Below are positions 1 through 11,300 of a DNA stretch of 64,000 nt, one piece after another. Where the stretch lies: assembly GCA_905221605.1 (NCBI GenBank), contig CAJNDS010002621.1, positions 186,001 to 250,000 of the forward strand, written 5' to 3'. The position numbers and the translations under genes were made by a program. The stretch's first letter is position 1. Every line of letters begins with the position of its first letter. The notes under the pieces are model-generated. The model was not told the origin of the DNA. It saw only the letters and a program-made list of their open reading frames with translations, and made no database searches. The DNA comes from Symbiodinium natans (lineage: Eukaryota > Sar > Dinophyceae > Suessiales > Symbiodiniaceae).

Positions 1-130
1 CATACCCCTAGACCATACCCCTTACAAGATATTCAGGGGTATGGTAAAATCCTCCCTTAGACTCCCTTTATATGATACTTTCATAGGTCAAGGGGTATGG
101 GTTCGGGGTATGGTGAGGTATTCTTAGACA
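1..130. repeat. MITE-like inverted repeat, family M10 (copy 1)
   Basis: The segment carries CATACCCC near its left end and GGGGTATGG motifs further in, giving a short imperfect palindrome. A related copy lies at about 39,875-40,010 and shares GGGGTATGGTA, a C/T-rich middle and TATCATAGGT. The second copy has an extra CCCCTTAAACCCTA stretch inside. No protein is encoded. The left boundary may lie outside the window. Confidence 0.45.
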
Positions 131-162
131 CAAGGTTCTCAGCAGTCTAGGAGCCATAACCC

Positions 163-246
163 CAAACCCTAAACCCTAAACCCTAAACCCTAAACCCTAA
201 ACCCTAAACCCTAAACCCTAAACCCTAAACCCTAAACCCTAAACCT
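163..246. repeat. Interstitial telomere-type array (CCCTAAA)12
   Basis: About twelve perfect CCCTAAA heptamers in a row, the C-rich strand of the TTTAGGG telomere repeat. It is followed by unique sequence, so it is internal and not a chromosome end. Confidence 0.95.
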
Positions 247-272
247 TCCGTTTTTTTGAACAAGCAATTTCA

Positions 273-376
273 ATGGGGGTGTTCCCTCTCATACTAACAG
301 TTCTTAACAGGGATTATAATAGAGGGTACTGTATTCCCTATTAAAGGACTGTTAGTAGAAGGGGGAACATCCCAAA
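273..376. repeat. MITE-like element, family M2 (copy 1)
   Basis: About 100 bp with terminal inverted repeats: GGGGGTGTTCCC at the left and GGGGGAACATCCC at the right, with inner arms ACTAACAGT and ACTGTTAGT. Related copies are at 7,493-7,580 and 23,973-24,077. It is non-coding; a 60-codon open frame on the minus strand across it is a by-product. Confidence 0.7.
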
Positions 377-500
377 ATTTGAAGGATACCGCACACTTCT
401 GTCGCGGGACACTTCTCTGTGTGGGTGGACACTGCAGGGTCTCTGCAGGACGTGGTGAGGATGTGGGGGTGGTCACTCCCGGATACGGGCTTCTCTGGGA

Positions 501-752
501 CCCTAAACCCTAAACCCTAAACCCTAAACCCTAAACCCTAAACCCTAAACCCTAAACCCTAAACCCTAAACCCTAAATGCGGCTTAACCAACCAACACTG
601 AGGGTAGGGTTTAGGGTTTAGGGTTTAGGGTTTAGGGTTTAGGGTTTAGGGTTTAGGGTTTAGGGGTTTAGGGTTTAGGGTTTAGGGTTTAGGGTTTAGG
701 GTTTAGGGTTTAGGGTTTAGGGTTTAGGGTTTAGGGTTTAGGGTTTAGGGTT
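501..752. repeat. Paired telomere-type arrays in opposite orientation around a 28 bp spacer
   Basis: A CCCTAAA array (501-576) is followed by a short unique spacer (577-604) and then a long TTTAGGG array (605-752, about 21 units with one TTTAGGGG slip). The two arrays face outward, as the ends of a chromosome would, although the piece between them is only 28 bp. Confidence 0.93.
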
Positions 753-2040
753 CGTGCATCACAGACTTGCCAGGCTCAGAAAGATCAGGAGGATGCAGAG
801 GAGCGCGCACGGCGAGTTGAGCTCCTTGGCATGTAGCCTAACTTGGAGGTTCATGGTTGCTTAATCAGTGGGGGTAGGAGTAGGGTTTAGGGTTTAGGGT
901 TTAGGGTTCAGGGTTTAGGGTAAGCACAGCCATGGTAGGCCCTAATAACATTGAGGGTACCTATCCCCACCGATAGATATAAGCAGGGAAACTATACTCA
1001 ATCGATTGGAACCACATTTTTGGGTACTTCTGTCGAGCCCTACCTGTAAGTAGCCATGAACCTTCAATCAGTCTCATGAATTTTAGCTTGGCGGCCATGT
1101 CTTCCGAAGCCCTAAATGTATTTAGAGCTTTCTTGTTTGTTTACGGGTTGGGGCCCTAAACCCTAAAACCTAAACCCTAAACCCTAAACCCTAAACCCTG
1201 AACAGACATCCTCTGGAGAGGGCTCTTGTGTTTTGAAGGCAGCCGGCTATGAGGCTCCTGTGGCAGTGTATACTACAATAATACATAGGGTGAATCAAGG
1301 CCCATTCGGGTTTAGGGTTCAGGGTTTAGGGTGTAGGGTTTATGGTTTAGGGTTTGGTCACAAGTCAGGGTTCCTGCAAGCCTGGGGCGCCTTCCATGAT
1401 GGTTCCAGCAGCACTAGGAGTTCTTAAAGGTTCAGTGAGAAGCTGGCCGACAGTTTTCGAAGGGAAGGATATTAAGCTTGTTTTTCAAGATCCGGCTATC
1501 CTCCCCATGCTCCGCCCTGATCTGAACACTGCTAGAAGGCTACGCCCCATGTGAACCCTGAACCCTGAACCCCCGCACCTTGCAAGCCCGAAACCCATGC
1601 ATGCCCTGAACCTTTAGGGTTTAGGGTTTAGGGTTTAGGGTTTAGGGTTGAGGGTTGAGGGTTTAGGGTTTAGGGTTTAGGGTTTAGGGTTTAGGGTTTA
1701 GGGCCACCCTGAACCCTCAGACCCAGGTACCTGCAGCGCTGCATGGCCGAGGTCAAGCGGGCTCTTCTGGGCATTTCTTGGGTGACTAGGACCCATAAAC
1801 CCTAAAGGGTTTAGGGTTTAGGGTTTAGGGTTTAGGGTTTAGGGTTTAGGGTTTAGGGTTTAGGGTTTAGGGTTTAGGGTTTAGGGTTTAGGCTTTTAGG
1901 TGTTAGGTTTAGGGTTTTTCCGAATGCGGGTTTCAAATTCCTACGTAGGACCCGGAGTAGGCCCGTTTTCCCTTTTTTAGGGTTTAGGTTCCCGTATAAG
2001 CCCCTTTAAACCAAAAAGGCTACCCTTGTTGTGTCCTTGA
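753..2040. other. Gene-free region: fillers, short arrays and MITE fragments
   Basis: No gene is supported. 753-840 is a unique GC-rich filler. 841-870 is a left-end fragment of MITE family M1 (ACTTGGAGGTTCATGG), with its counterpart motif near 1,052-1,070. Short TTTAGGG runs are at 881-922 and a CCCTAAA run at 1,156-1,198. 1,310-1,350 is a degenerate TTTAGGG run. TTTAGGG arrays with some TTGAGGG units occupy 1,613-1,703 and 1,808-1,892. The 100 bp filler between them reads openly in one frame (around RYLQRCMAEVKRALLG), which alone is weak evidence for a gene fragment. A partial M5 element lies at about 1,945-2,035. Confidence 0.7.
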
Positions 2041-4744
2041 AATTTGAGGGTTAACCCTAAACTTCGTCACAGCGGGTTAACATTTTACATCTTTAAGGGT
2101 ACTGAAACTCAATAAGGAAAAAATAATCTTTAATGCTGTCCCAACCAAACCCCAGGCCCTAAACCCCTAAGCTATCTCCATGCTTATACATGCTTCAACC
2201 GGTGGCACCCCGGGTATAGCAGTATTTCTTATAGGATACTAAGGACACCTACATGCTTGCCCCAAACTCGTCGTGCCCGCAGCCTTTCTGTGGACCAAGA
2301 AAGGGGGGCGGATTGAAAATACCAGAGTCGCCCGTCTCTCGCCCAAGGCGTGAGCACTCCAGTCGCCTGGCCTCAGTGTTTAGAAGAACTGAGGGGTTAG
2401 GGTTCAGGGTTGCTGGAATTTAGTATTAGGGCTTAGGGTTTAGGATTTCATGAGTTTAGGGTTGAGGGAGTTCAGGGTTGAGGGAATTTAGGGTTTAGGG
2501 TTTAGGATTTAATGAGTTTAGTTAGGGCTGAGGGAGTTTTAAGTTGAGGGAGCTGAGGGCTTAGGTGGCTCAGGGTTCGGGGAGTTCAGGGTTTAGGCTT
2601 TAGGCGGTTTAGGGTTGGCAGGTACACGGTTTGGGGGTCAGGGCATTCGGCGGTTTAGGGTTGTTTGGAGCTTTGGCGACTCAGGGTTTAGGCGTTTAGG
2701 GTCTAAGGGTAGTTGGCCAGGTAGTTTCATGGTCTATGGTCCCTTACCTTCTTTAAAGGGTTCGGATGCATGGGCCCCTGGGTTGCATAGGGTATATAAG
2801 GGGCAGATTAGGGGCCCCCCTTTTCAGGGCCCATATTGAGGGCCCATGTAACAACCCTCAGATAGGGTTCACATAGGATTTACCCAGGTTTAGGGTTCAT
2901 AGGCAGAGGGGCCAAGAATGATTTACTGAGAGCAGGACATGAGGGATTGGGGTTTGCATGTGGGATGTAGGGCTGAGGGTACCCCTAAACCCTAAACCCT
3001 AACCCAACCCTAAACCCGAATGTAGGGTGTAGGGTTGTGGGGTCTTGGGGCGACTACAGGCTCAACATCTACCAGGGCTTTCAGGCGTGAGGGGGGGTTT
3101 TCAGGGCTTAGGGTTTAGGGTTCTTTTTTTAGGGTTTAGGGCATATCGGGCTTAGGGTTCTTTTAGGGTGCTGTTTCAGGGTTTAGGGTTTCGAGTGCAA
3201 AGTTTACCTGGCTTAGGAATAATAGGGTTTCAGGGTTTAGGATGTGCAAGCTTCTGGGAATTAGGGAGTTGGGCTTTAGAGTGTAGGGGGGCGCACCGGG
3301 CTGCTCAGGGTTTAGGGTTTAGGGTTTGGGGTTTAGGGTTTAGGGTTTAGGGTTTAGGGTTTGGGGTTTGGGGTTTAGGGTTTGGGGTTTGGGGTTTAGG
3401 GTTTAGCCTTTCTGACCTGCAGAGTTCGGGACCCGGGCTTTCCAGGGTTGCGAGGTGTCTAAGAACAGCAGGGGGTGAGGTTTCGGACCCAGGGTGCTTG
3501 AAAGGCTTGGCGTTTTCGGACCTTTTCAGGGTTCGGGTTTCTAGCTTTTTTGAGAGCACTAGGGTCTTAATGTGCTTAGGGTGTCAAGCTAAACCCTCAG
3601 CCCCAAACCCGAAACCCTAAACCCCAAACCCTGAACCCTGAACCCTGAGGGAGGCAGTTCAAACGCACCGTGCTGAGGTCATGTCGTCGTCCGGCCTTGT
3701 TGCAGGCGATCCGGCTAAGCAGTGGGAGCCCTGCCTAACCTATTGCTGGTTTAGGGTTTAGGGTTTAGGGGTTAGGGGTTAGGGGTTTAGGGGTTTAGGG
3801 GCTTAGGGGCTTAGGGGCTTAGGGGCTTAGTGTTTAGGAGCCTTAAATATTGACCTACTAACACCCTTTGAGTGATTGCATTTCCTAATTCCCTCATTCC
3901 CTACTAGGAGCCAGTAGCCCAGGGTTTAGGGTTTAGGGTTTAGGGTTTAGGGTTTAGGGTTTAGGGTTTAGGGTTTAGGGCCTTTTGTAAGATGGATCTC
4001 CGGTAGTGCCCTTGTTGCTTTTCTGTTTTGTCGGGAGAGGGGGAGGGAGGGAGGGAGGAGAGGTTCCTTTATCACTCTGCAAGCCAGAAACCCTAAACCC
4101 TAAACCCTAAACCCTAAACCCGAAACCCTAAACCCTAAACCCTTTTAGCCGTAGGATTAGCAGAGGCTGTCCAACGGAGATCATACTTCGCAGCACCGAG
4201 AACCCTAAGCCCACAAACCCCCTAAAGCCCTAAACCCTAAACCTAAACCCCGAGAAACCCTAGAACTCTAGAAGCCCTGAACGCTCAGGAGTGGCACGAG
4301 TCCTACAGCTGCTTGGCTTTGAACTTGAGCTTCAGAAGGAATGAGGGAATTAGGTGCTATATATAGATATATATACATATCATTCAAAATTACCCTTCAA
4401 GGGATGCGCCTAATTCCTTCATTCCCTATTATGAAGAGTTAGGGGTTTGGGTTGGAGGTGTAGGGGGTTTAAGGGATCTGGGTTCCGCGGGCTTCCTTTT
4501 TGACTGTGCGACCTAATGGCGTGAGTATGGGGAAATGCCATTTGGGGGGGGGGGGGGGGGGTCCCGGTGATATCCCCAAACAGTAACATCCTTATAAATA
4601 GGAACCTCAAAACGGTGACCATATTTTCGGAAGCCCCCCCCTCATCTCTATGCTATGTTCGGAGCACGGGAGCATGCTGCATGCTGCGAGATCTTCAAGC
4701 TTCAGCCCTAGACCCCGTTGGGGCTTGGGCTTGGGGGAAGCTGA
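2040..4744. other. Gene-free region with degenerate telomere-type repeats
   Basis: 2,390-2,620 holds a degenerate TTTAGGG/TTGAGGG/GTTCAGGG run. An M3 element is at 2,703-2,863. 2,985-3,420 mixes TTTAGGG, TTTGGGG and GGGCTTAGGG units, the purest part being 3,308-3,413. A CCCTAAA/CCCTGAA run (3,600-3,650) and a TTTAGGG/TTAGGGG run (3,749-3,838) flank a 98 bp GC-rich filler. Further arrays are at 3,921-3,979 and 4,090-4,142. A palindromic element resembling family M9 (GGAATGAGGGAATTAGG ... CCTAATTCCTTCATTCC) covers 4,333-4,440. A G16 homopolymer lies at about 4,545-4,561. I see no gene. Confidence 0.7.
2703..2863. repeat. MITE-like element, family M3 (copy 1)
   Basis: Shares GGTCCCTTACCT, CTTTAAAGGGTTC, GGGTTGCATA and a right part CAGGGCCCATATTGAGGGCCCATGTAAC with the copies at 4,745, 7,855, 8,193, 14,818 and 23,557. 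The ends AGGGTAGTT... and ...AACAACCCT form an inverted repeat. Non-coding. Confidence 0.65.
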
Positions 4745-4872
4745 GGGGTTACATGACCCTGAATATGGTCCCTTACCTCCTTTAACGGTTTCTGAAGTAC
4801 TTGCCCTTGGGTTTGAGAGGGCATATAAGTGGCATGTCAGGGGTCGCTCTAAGGGGCCATGTACCTACCCTA
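4745..4872. repeat. MITE-like element, family M3 (copy 2)
   Basis: Begins GTTACATGACCCTGAATATGG and ends GGGGCCATGTACCTACCC, matching the M3 ends and the internal CTTACCTCCTTTAA and GGGCATATAAG motifs. Two overlapping open frames of 72 and 103 codons run through it and have no protein-like features. Confidence 0.6.
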
Positions 4873-5942
4873 AGAGAGCTTGGGTGGGACCAAGGGATAT
4901 GCGTGTTTGTGCCCATAAACCCCAAACCCTAGACCCTGTTTCCGGTGTTGCCACATCTTAGGAGATCTCTTCAAGAACATGTACCGCACTACCTACTCGG
5001 ATGCTTGGACGGCGCCAGCTGAGGGGTCCGTTCTGGAGTAGGGCCCCTATTCCCCTTTCTGTTAGGGTTTAGGTTCCCTGTCTAAGCCCCCTTTTAAAAC
5101 CAAAAAGGGCACCTTTTAGTTTTTGTTCCTAGGTTGCTCTTGGATCTAGAGGGTGTTTGTTGTCAGTTCGCGTCCCCCGACCGACGGCTTCATGTTCTCC
5201 TGGTGCTTGAGGGTTTAGGGTTTAGGGTTTAGGGTTTAGGGTTTAGGGTTTAGGGTTTAGGGTTTAGGGTTTAGGGTCTGTTGAGCTCAAAGGCACGCAA
5301 CGCAAAGAACTAAACCCCGGCCCCCTGCATTCTGAATCCTCCACCCTGAACCTAAAAGGCGTGAAGAGCCCTGAATTCTAAAAGTCTCCAACCTAAGCCC
5401 GAAATAGCAGGGAAGAGCCCTGAATCCTAAGTCCTCCCACCTGAACCCTAAAAAGTGGAAAGAGCCCTGAATCCTGAATCCTGAATCCTGAATCCTGAAT
5501 CCTGAATCCTGAATCCTGAATCCTCCAACCTAAACTCCAAAACGAGGGTTTCCGAAAATTAGGAGAGCCCTGTTTGGGGGTCTCCTTAAGGGGAGTCTAT
5601 TCAATTTGGGGTATAAAAGGGGTGCCCTTGTTTCGGAAAATACCCGTCTAGCGGCCAAAAAGCCCCTGAGCTGAACCGTAAACCCTAAACCCTAAACCCT
5701 AAACCCTAAACCCTAAACCCTAAACCCTAAACCCTAAACCCTAAACCCTAAACCCTAAACCCTAAACCCTAAACCCTAAAGGGCAAATAACATCCCAGGA
5801 CATGTCCCACGGCCGGGAGACCTATGTTCGGAGAATCTTGGCCTGACGTCTTCGGGGCCTTGACGTCCCTCAAATCGCCCCAAGACCAGGGTTTAGGGTT
5901 TAGGGTTTAGGGTTTAGGGTTTACGGTTTACGGTTTAGGGTT

Positions 5943-6081
5943 GAGTCCTGAGACGCCAATCCCAGGCGACTTTCCGGCGGGCTACGGCGGCCACATCCCC
6001 TCGATTCGCTTCGACGTCCTGCACCGCAACACCGCCTTTGACAGGACCTTCCCGGGGCCGGGGCGTACAGCTTTGTACCGT
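5943..6081 (+). pseudogene. Possible gene fragment resembling a FAM166/CIMIP2-type ciliary protein tail
   Basis: An open frame bounded on the left by a TTTAGGG array reads ...GDFPAGYGGHIPSIRF followed by DVLHRNTAFDR and ends at TAA near 6,093. GYxGxxP motifs with a nearby N-x-x-F/G segment are typical of the FAM166/DUF2475 family of ciliary microtubule inner proteins, which usually occur in longer proteins. There is no start codon, no promoter and only about 45 codons, so it would be a fragment caught between repeat arrays. The family match is from memory of the motif and is tentative. Confidence 0.4.
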
Positions 6082-6982
6082 ACACATCACTAAGTAAAAT
6101 ACATATGTATATATATATATATATGTGTGTATTTATATTTATACTGATATTGATATTTACATTTCTATTTATATTCTACGTACCAAATGTGGTCAACCAA
6201 GGTAACACGGCGTTCAGCGCTATTGGGCTTAAGTCAAGGTGGCTCCCGAAATACTCATTCTTAGAGGCCCAATACGCCTAGTTCTACAAACCCCCACAGG
6301 AGTAGAGCCGGCTCTGTACTCGCAACCCAGTTAGGGTTTAGGGTTTAGGGTTTAGGGTTTAGGGTTTAGGGTTTAGGGTTTAGGGTTTAGGGTTTAGGGT
6401 TTAGGGTGTAGGGTTTAGGGTTTAGGGTTTAGGGTTTAGGGTTTAGGGTTTAGGGTTTAGGGTTAACCGGGAACTGGGGCATTGAAGTCTAGTCCCTTCC
6501 AGGTCGAGGCACCTGCTTTTCTTGGGGGTGTCCATGGGATCCTTCGCGATTCCCCGCGACAGCCGTCTTCAACTCTTTATGTTCTAAGCCCTGACCTCCT
6601 CCACTCTCAGGATCTACAGCCAAGAGCAGTTTTTGTAGGCTTTGCGCGCTGCTGGCATTGAGGTTTAGAGTTTGGGGTCAAGGGTATAGGGCTAAATGCA
6701 GTTTCAGATTTGGGAGCTCAAGGATTTAATTAGGCTTTGGCATTATTTTGCCTGCCTGTGGCCAGGAATCAAGCCCTCATCCGCAGCGACCCAAGCCGGG
6801 ATGCGCGGCTTGCCCGCGAATTTTAGGGTTTAGGGTTTAGGGTTAGGGTTTAGGGTTTAGGGTTAAGGGTTTAGAGTTTAGGGTTAGGGTTTAGGCTTCA
6901 GGGCTTTAAGGTTCAGGTTGTGCTGCCATTTGCATGGAAGGCTCCCTTACGATTCCATGGACAGTGATAGCCCTAAACCCTG

Positions 6983-7141
6983 TTTGGAGGTTCATGGTAC
7001 TTACAGGGTTTAGGGTTTTGGATTTAGGGTTTAGGGTTTAGGGTTATAACTGTACTTATAGCTGTTCTTAGAACCATATTAGGGCACGTGGACTATAAGT
7101 ACAGTCATAATTGGTTAATAGGTACCATGAACCTCCAAGTA
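6983..7141. repeat. MITE-like element, family M1, carrying a telomere-type insert
   Basis: Left end TTTGGAGGTTCATGGTACTTA and right end GGTACCATGAACCTCCAAGTA are inverted repeats. After the left end the copy contains TTTAGGG units (about 7,004-7,045) that are absent from the intact copy at 34,377-34,520. The rest (ATAACTGTACTTATA, ACCATATTAGGGCAC, ATAATTGGTTAAT) follows the intact copy. Confidence 0.75.
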
Positions 7142-7492
7142 AAGGGGACTTATCACCTAAGTTATAGTGCCATCAGAGCCAGTAGATTTCTGGCTAGACT
7201 TCGTGGGGCTGTAAACCCTACACACCCTAAACCCAATTCCGGTTTAGGGTTTAGAGACTTAGAGTTCAGGTCCCACCCCCCCCCCCCTCCTATTCCCGAT
7301 ACCCTATGTAGGGTTCAGTTAGGGTTGAGGGTCCCCCCTATACCCGAAAACGCTAAACTCCAAACCCTATGCTTAAACGGGCTCTGGGTTTAAGGTTTAC
7401 ACTCCCGCTTCCCTTCAAGGCATGAAGACTCGTACCCCCGAGGTTGTACCCCTAAAAGTTTTGCCTGAATATACTCCTAATATGGCCCTTAC

Positions 7493-7580
7493 TTGGGATG
7501 CTAACAGTCCTTAATAGGGATTTATGGTACCCCTATTATAATCCCTATTAGGGACTGTTAGTATAAGGGGAACATCCCAA
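7493..7580. repeat. MITE-like element, family M2 (copy 2)
   Basis: An 88 bp near-perfect palindrome. The left arm holds TTGGGAT and CTAACAGTCCTTAATAGGGAT, and the right arm ATCCCTATTAGGGACTGTTAG with GGGGAACATCCCAA. Flanked by unique sequence. Confidence 0.75.
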
Positions 7581-8192
7581 GCCCTTACATGACGGTAGGG
7601 ATCAACCAAAATATCCCTAAACCCAAGGGTACAACTTTAAAGGTCCAAGGCAGAGGCCCCCGAGCTGCAGCTTTCCTAAACCCTAAACCCTAAACCCTAA
7701 ACCCTAAACCGCAAGGTTGCCCTCCTTCAAGGCGAACCTGGATGGCGTTCCGCACTTCGACTTCCAACCTTCATGCGGTTTAAGGGTTTCGGGGTTTAGG
7801 GTTTAGGGTTTAGGGTTTAGGGTTTAGGGTTTAGGGTTTAGGGTTTAGGGTTTAGGGTAGTTAGAGGGGCCCTTAAGATGGTCACTTACCTCCTTTAAAG
7901 GGTTCTGAAGTATGGGCCCTTGGGGCCTGGGATTTAAGGGATCCCCTTTTTAAGGGCCCTAGAATACCGACACCTAAACCCCTAAACCCTCTAAACCCGT
8001 AAACCATAAACCCTTAAACCCCTAAACCCCTAAACCCAAAACCCCTAAGCCCCAAAAGCCCTAACCCTAAACCCGAAACCTGAAACGCCACAGTCAAAGC
8101 TTGGAACCATGGGCCCTCACATCTGATTTCAGTCCTTTGAGTATCTTGTGACTGAAGTGGGCCGCGGCACTCTGTGCTCAAGTCTAATGAGC
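7581..8192. other. Gene-free: arrays, filler and an M3 element
   Basis: A CCCTAAA array (7,676-7,712), an 80 bp filler and a TTTAGGG array (7,790-7,858) run straight into an M3 element (7,855-7,963) that keeps CACTTACCTCCTTTAAAGGG and GAAGTATGGGCCC. 7,970-8,090 is a degenerate CCCTAAA run. No gene seen. Confidence 0.7.
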
Positions 8193-8305
8193 GGATCATT
8201 AATATGGTCCCTAAAGGGAACCGAAGTATGGGCCCTTAGTATGTGTAGCGTACATAAGGGTGATAGAACACGGGACCCAAATTAAGGGCCCATACTCCGG
8301 ACCAG
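8193..8305. repeat. MITE-like element, family M3 (copy 4)
   Basis: Contains AATATGGTCCCT, GAAGTATGGGCCCTTAG, ACATAAGGG and ATTAAGGGCCCATACT in the family order. The right end runs into a CCCTAAA array (8,308-8,388). Confidence 0.6.
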
Positions 8306-11300
8306 CTCCTAAACCCTAAACCCTAAACCCTAAACCCTAAACCCTAAACCCTAAACCCTAAACCCTAAACCCTAAACCCTAAACCCTCACAGGAACTACA
8401 CGAAGCATCCCTGTGGAGCTCGGAAGAATCCGACCAAAGGCGCGCCGTGCCGCGCGGAGATTTTGAAAGGGTGTGTGGGGTTTAGGGTTTAGGGTTTAGG
8501 GTTTAGAGTTTAGGGTTTAGGGCTAGGGTTTAGGGTTTTTGTGTTTAGGGTTAACGGGCTTATTGTTCGGGTTGTGTGGGCTGGGGTTTTAACCCTACTT
8601 CAGGGTTTGGAGTACTGGGGCTTCATGGACTGGAAGCTGAGGTTCTCCTGCGGCTTACAAGGGCTCAGGGTTTAGGGAATATTCCCCTAGCTGGCATGGT
8701 ATAGGTGGCTCTGGGTATTGTGATGGCACAACGGCTTACGACCGGAACTAGAACTAGTTCATAAGTCCCATGAACGTTTCGGCTTGGCAGGGTCTAGGAA
8801 TTTTTCCCTACACCCAAGAACTTATAAAACCCGGGTGTTGCAGGTGTGGTGCCACATGACGGTACGACCACCATGCTCAAGCTGCTTGTGCTGCGTCGGG
8901 GGAGGGCTGTGGGCTTTTGAGGGTTTTGGGGTTTAGGATTAAGAGCCCTAAACCCCCCAAACCTCAAGCCTTTAAAGCCCCTTTCTAAACCCCAAACCCT
9001 AGACCTGACCAAGCCCAAGCCAAGCTCTAAACCCTAAACCCTAAACCCTAAACCCTAAACCCTAAACCCTAAACCCTAAACCCTAAACCCTAAACCCTAA
9101 ACCCTAAACCCTAAACCCTAAACCCCAAACTAGCTTGTAGAGTTCAGTCCGATCCCTTCCATTTACCCCGACCTCAAGCCTCAACCTTCGAAGTCCCAGC
9201 TTGGGTTGAGGGTTTATGTAGGGTTTAGGGTTGAGGGTTTAGGGTTTAGGGTTTAGGGTTTATGCAGGGTTTGGGGTTTAGGGTTTAGGGTTTAGGGTTT
9301 AGGGTTTAGGGTTTAGTATTTGGGGTTTGGGGTTTAGGGGTTTGGGGTCTGGGTTTTAGGGCTTTCGGGTTTAGGGTCTACTTGTGGCCGAGAGTCTAGG
9401 CTTGTGGCCGAGAGTCTAGGGCTAGGGGGTTCAGGGACCCGAAGCCCTTTCGGGTTTAGGCTCTACTTTGGGCATAGGGTCTAGGGCTAGGGTCTAGGGT
9501 TCAGGGACCCGAAGCCCTAACCTCTGCACGCATCTTCTTCAGGGTTTAGAGTTTAGGGGTTTTGGGGTTTAGGGTTTTGGGGTTTAGTGTTTAGGGTTTA
9601 GGGTTTAGGGTTTCGAGCTCTAAAGGTTTGGGGTTTAGGGTTTAGGGCATAGGGTTTAGGGCTTAGGGTTTAGGGCTGAGGGTTTGGGGTTTGGGGCTGT
9701 TTTTTTGTTCAAACCCGAGGCCGCCATGGGGAGTGCTCACGGGCAAGCGCGACCCCTTGCCGCGGGCTCACGGGCATGTGGATTTCAAGGTTCTAAGGGT
9801 CCATGAGCCTATAGGGTTTAGGGTGGAGTTTTGAGTTTTGCGTTGGGGTTTAGGGTTTAGGGTTTAGGGTTTAGGGTTTAGGGTTTAGGGTTTAGGGTTT
9901 AGGGTTTAGGGTTTAGGGTTTAGGGTTTCGGGTTTCGGGTTTCGGGTTTAGGGTTTAGGGTGTAGGGTTTAGGGTTTAGGGTTTACGGTATCTACTTGGG
10001 CCTTCAAACGGTTCCCATGCAGTAGATTTAGGGCCGATGTAGGGTTTTGATCACCAACCCCTACACCCAAAACCCCGAAACCCTAAACCCTAAACCCTAA
10101 ACCCTAAACCCTAAACCCTAAACCCTAAACCGCCAGAACAACCCATTGGCATTCAATCGCCCCTTGGTCCTGAAGCACTCCAACCCTCTCGCCATGAGCT
10201 CCGTAGGGTTTAGGGTTTCGGGTTTGGGGTTTAGGGTTTAGGGTTTAGGGTTTAGGGTTTAGGGTTTGAAGGAGCCGCTTAACCCAGCCCCCACCCCCCT
10301 TCCTCGCCCATACTGGGGGCTGTTCCGGGTTTAGGGTTTAGCCCGAAACCCCAAAACATCTCGGAGTTCCCAACTCTTGAAGAAACCCGACGCTCTATAG
10401 TTCCGAATCCGAACGACGCCCGAGAGCCTCAACCCAAATTTCATCCTTAACTCTTAGCCTCTTTATGATTCAGGCAGCAAACCTTAAACCCAAAACCCTA
10501 AACCCGAAACCCTGATGCGCAAGCCTAGCCTCAGGAACTACCGGGCCGTGCCATCGACGATGAAGCGCCGCTCGACTGGGCAGTTCGGAGGAAGCATGGA
10601 CCAAGTTTTACCCAGAGTAGGCACGTATTCCCTTTTTTAGGGTTCAGGGTTTAGGGTCTAGGGTTTAGGGACAAGTTAACTTGGCATTTCCCCTTCTTTT
10701 AGGGTTTGGGGTGTAGGGTTAAGGACCCAGAGTAGGCCCTTATTCAATTTTTAGGGTTGGATACTCTTGGGTCTGGGGGGGAGGGTGGGGGGGCTATTTA
10801 TGTTGAATGGGTATCCTGGTAGTTTTTGCCATAATGCTTATACAAGGGTTACTGCCGCCTGTATGAAGCTTTGGGTTTTGTCGCTTTTTCCGTAGTGGGT
10901 TTAAGATGATTTTAGTAAGGAAGATGTTGAGATGGTTCAACAGCCTTTGGCGACAATCACAGGGATCTTGAATTGCTTAAATTTACCAGTTGCCCACGTG
11001 TGCTCGGATTATTTGAGTTGGAGGCTGCAGCAGAAAACCTGCAATTGCTTAGTACTTCGCTTGCAGGATCTAAACCCTAAACCCTAAACCCTAAACCCTA
11101 AACCCTAAACCCTAAACCCTAAACCCTAAACCCTAAACCCTAAACCCTAAACCCTAAACCCTAAACCCTAAACCCTAAACCCTAAACCCTAAACCCTGTA
11201 CGGGGTAGGAATCCAGCGCCCTACGGGGCCATAGTTTGGGATTAACGAAACCCCTTAAAAGAATGAAAGCCCGGCGGGCGCACGATGACGACAAGCACAA

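Larger units (their letters stand above)
4873..7480. other. Gene-free region: arrays, fillers and MITEs
   Basis: An M5 element is at about 5,023-5,150. TTTAGGG arrays lie at 5,209-5,275, 5,889-5,941 and 6,331-6,464 (about 19 units), and a CCCTAAA array at 5,680-5,779 (14 units). 5,465-5,525 is a different heptamer, CTGAATC repeated about eight times. A filler at 5,943-6,081 has coding character and is listed separately. A TA/TG microsatellite follows at 6,100-6,130. 6,825-6,905 is a degenerate array. An M1 element with a telomere-type insert is at 6,983-7,141. The stretch 7,142-7,480 shows only broken TTTAGGG/CCCTAAA units and a C13 run. Confidence 0.7.

Noticed and set aside
163-246. A true chromosome end at the left side of the window
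   Set aside because: Arrays of similar size occur throughout and are followed by unique DNA on both sides; nothing marks a terminal tract.
605-752. CRISPR-like spacing of repeats and unique fillers
   Set aside because: The repeats are telomere heptamers in tandem, filler lengths vary and there are no cas genes; the gene structure is eukaryotic.
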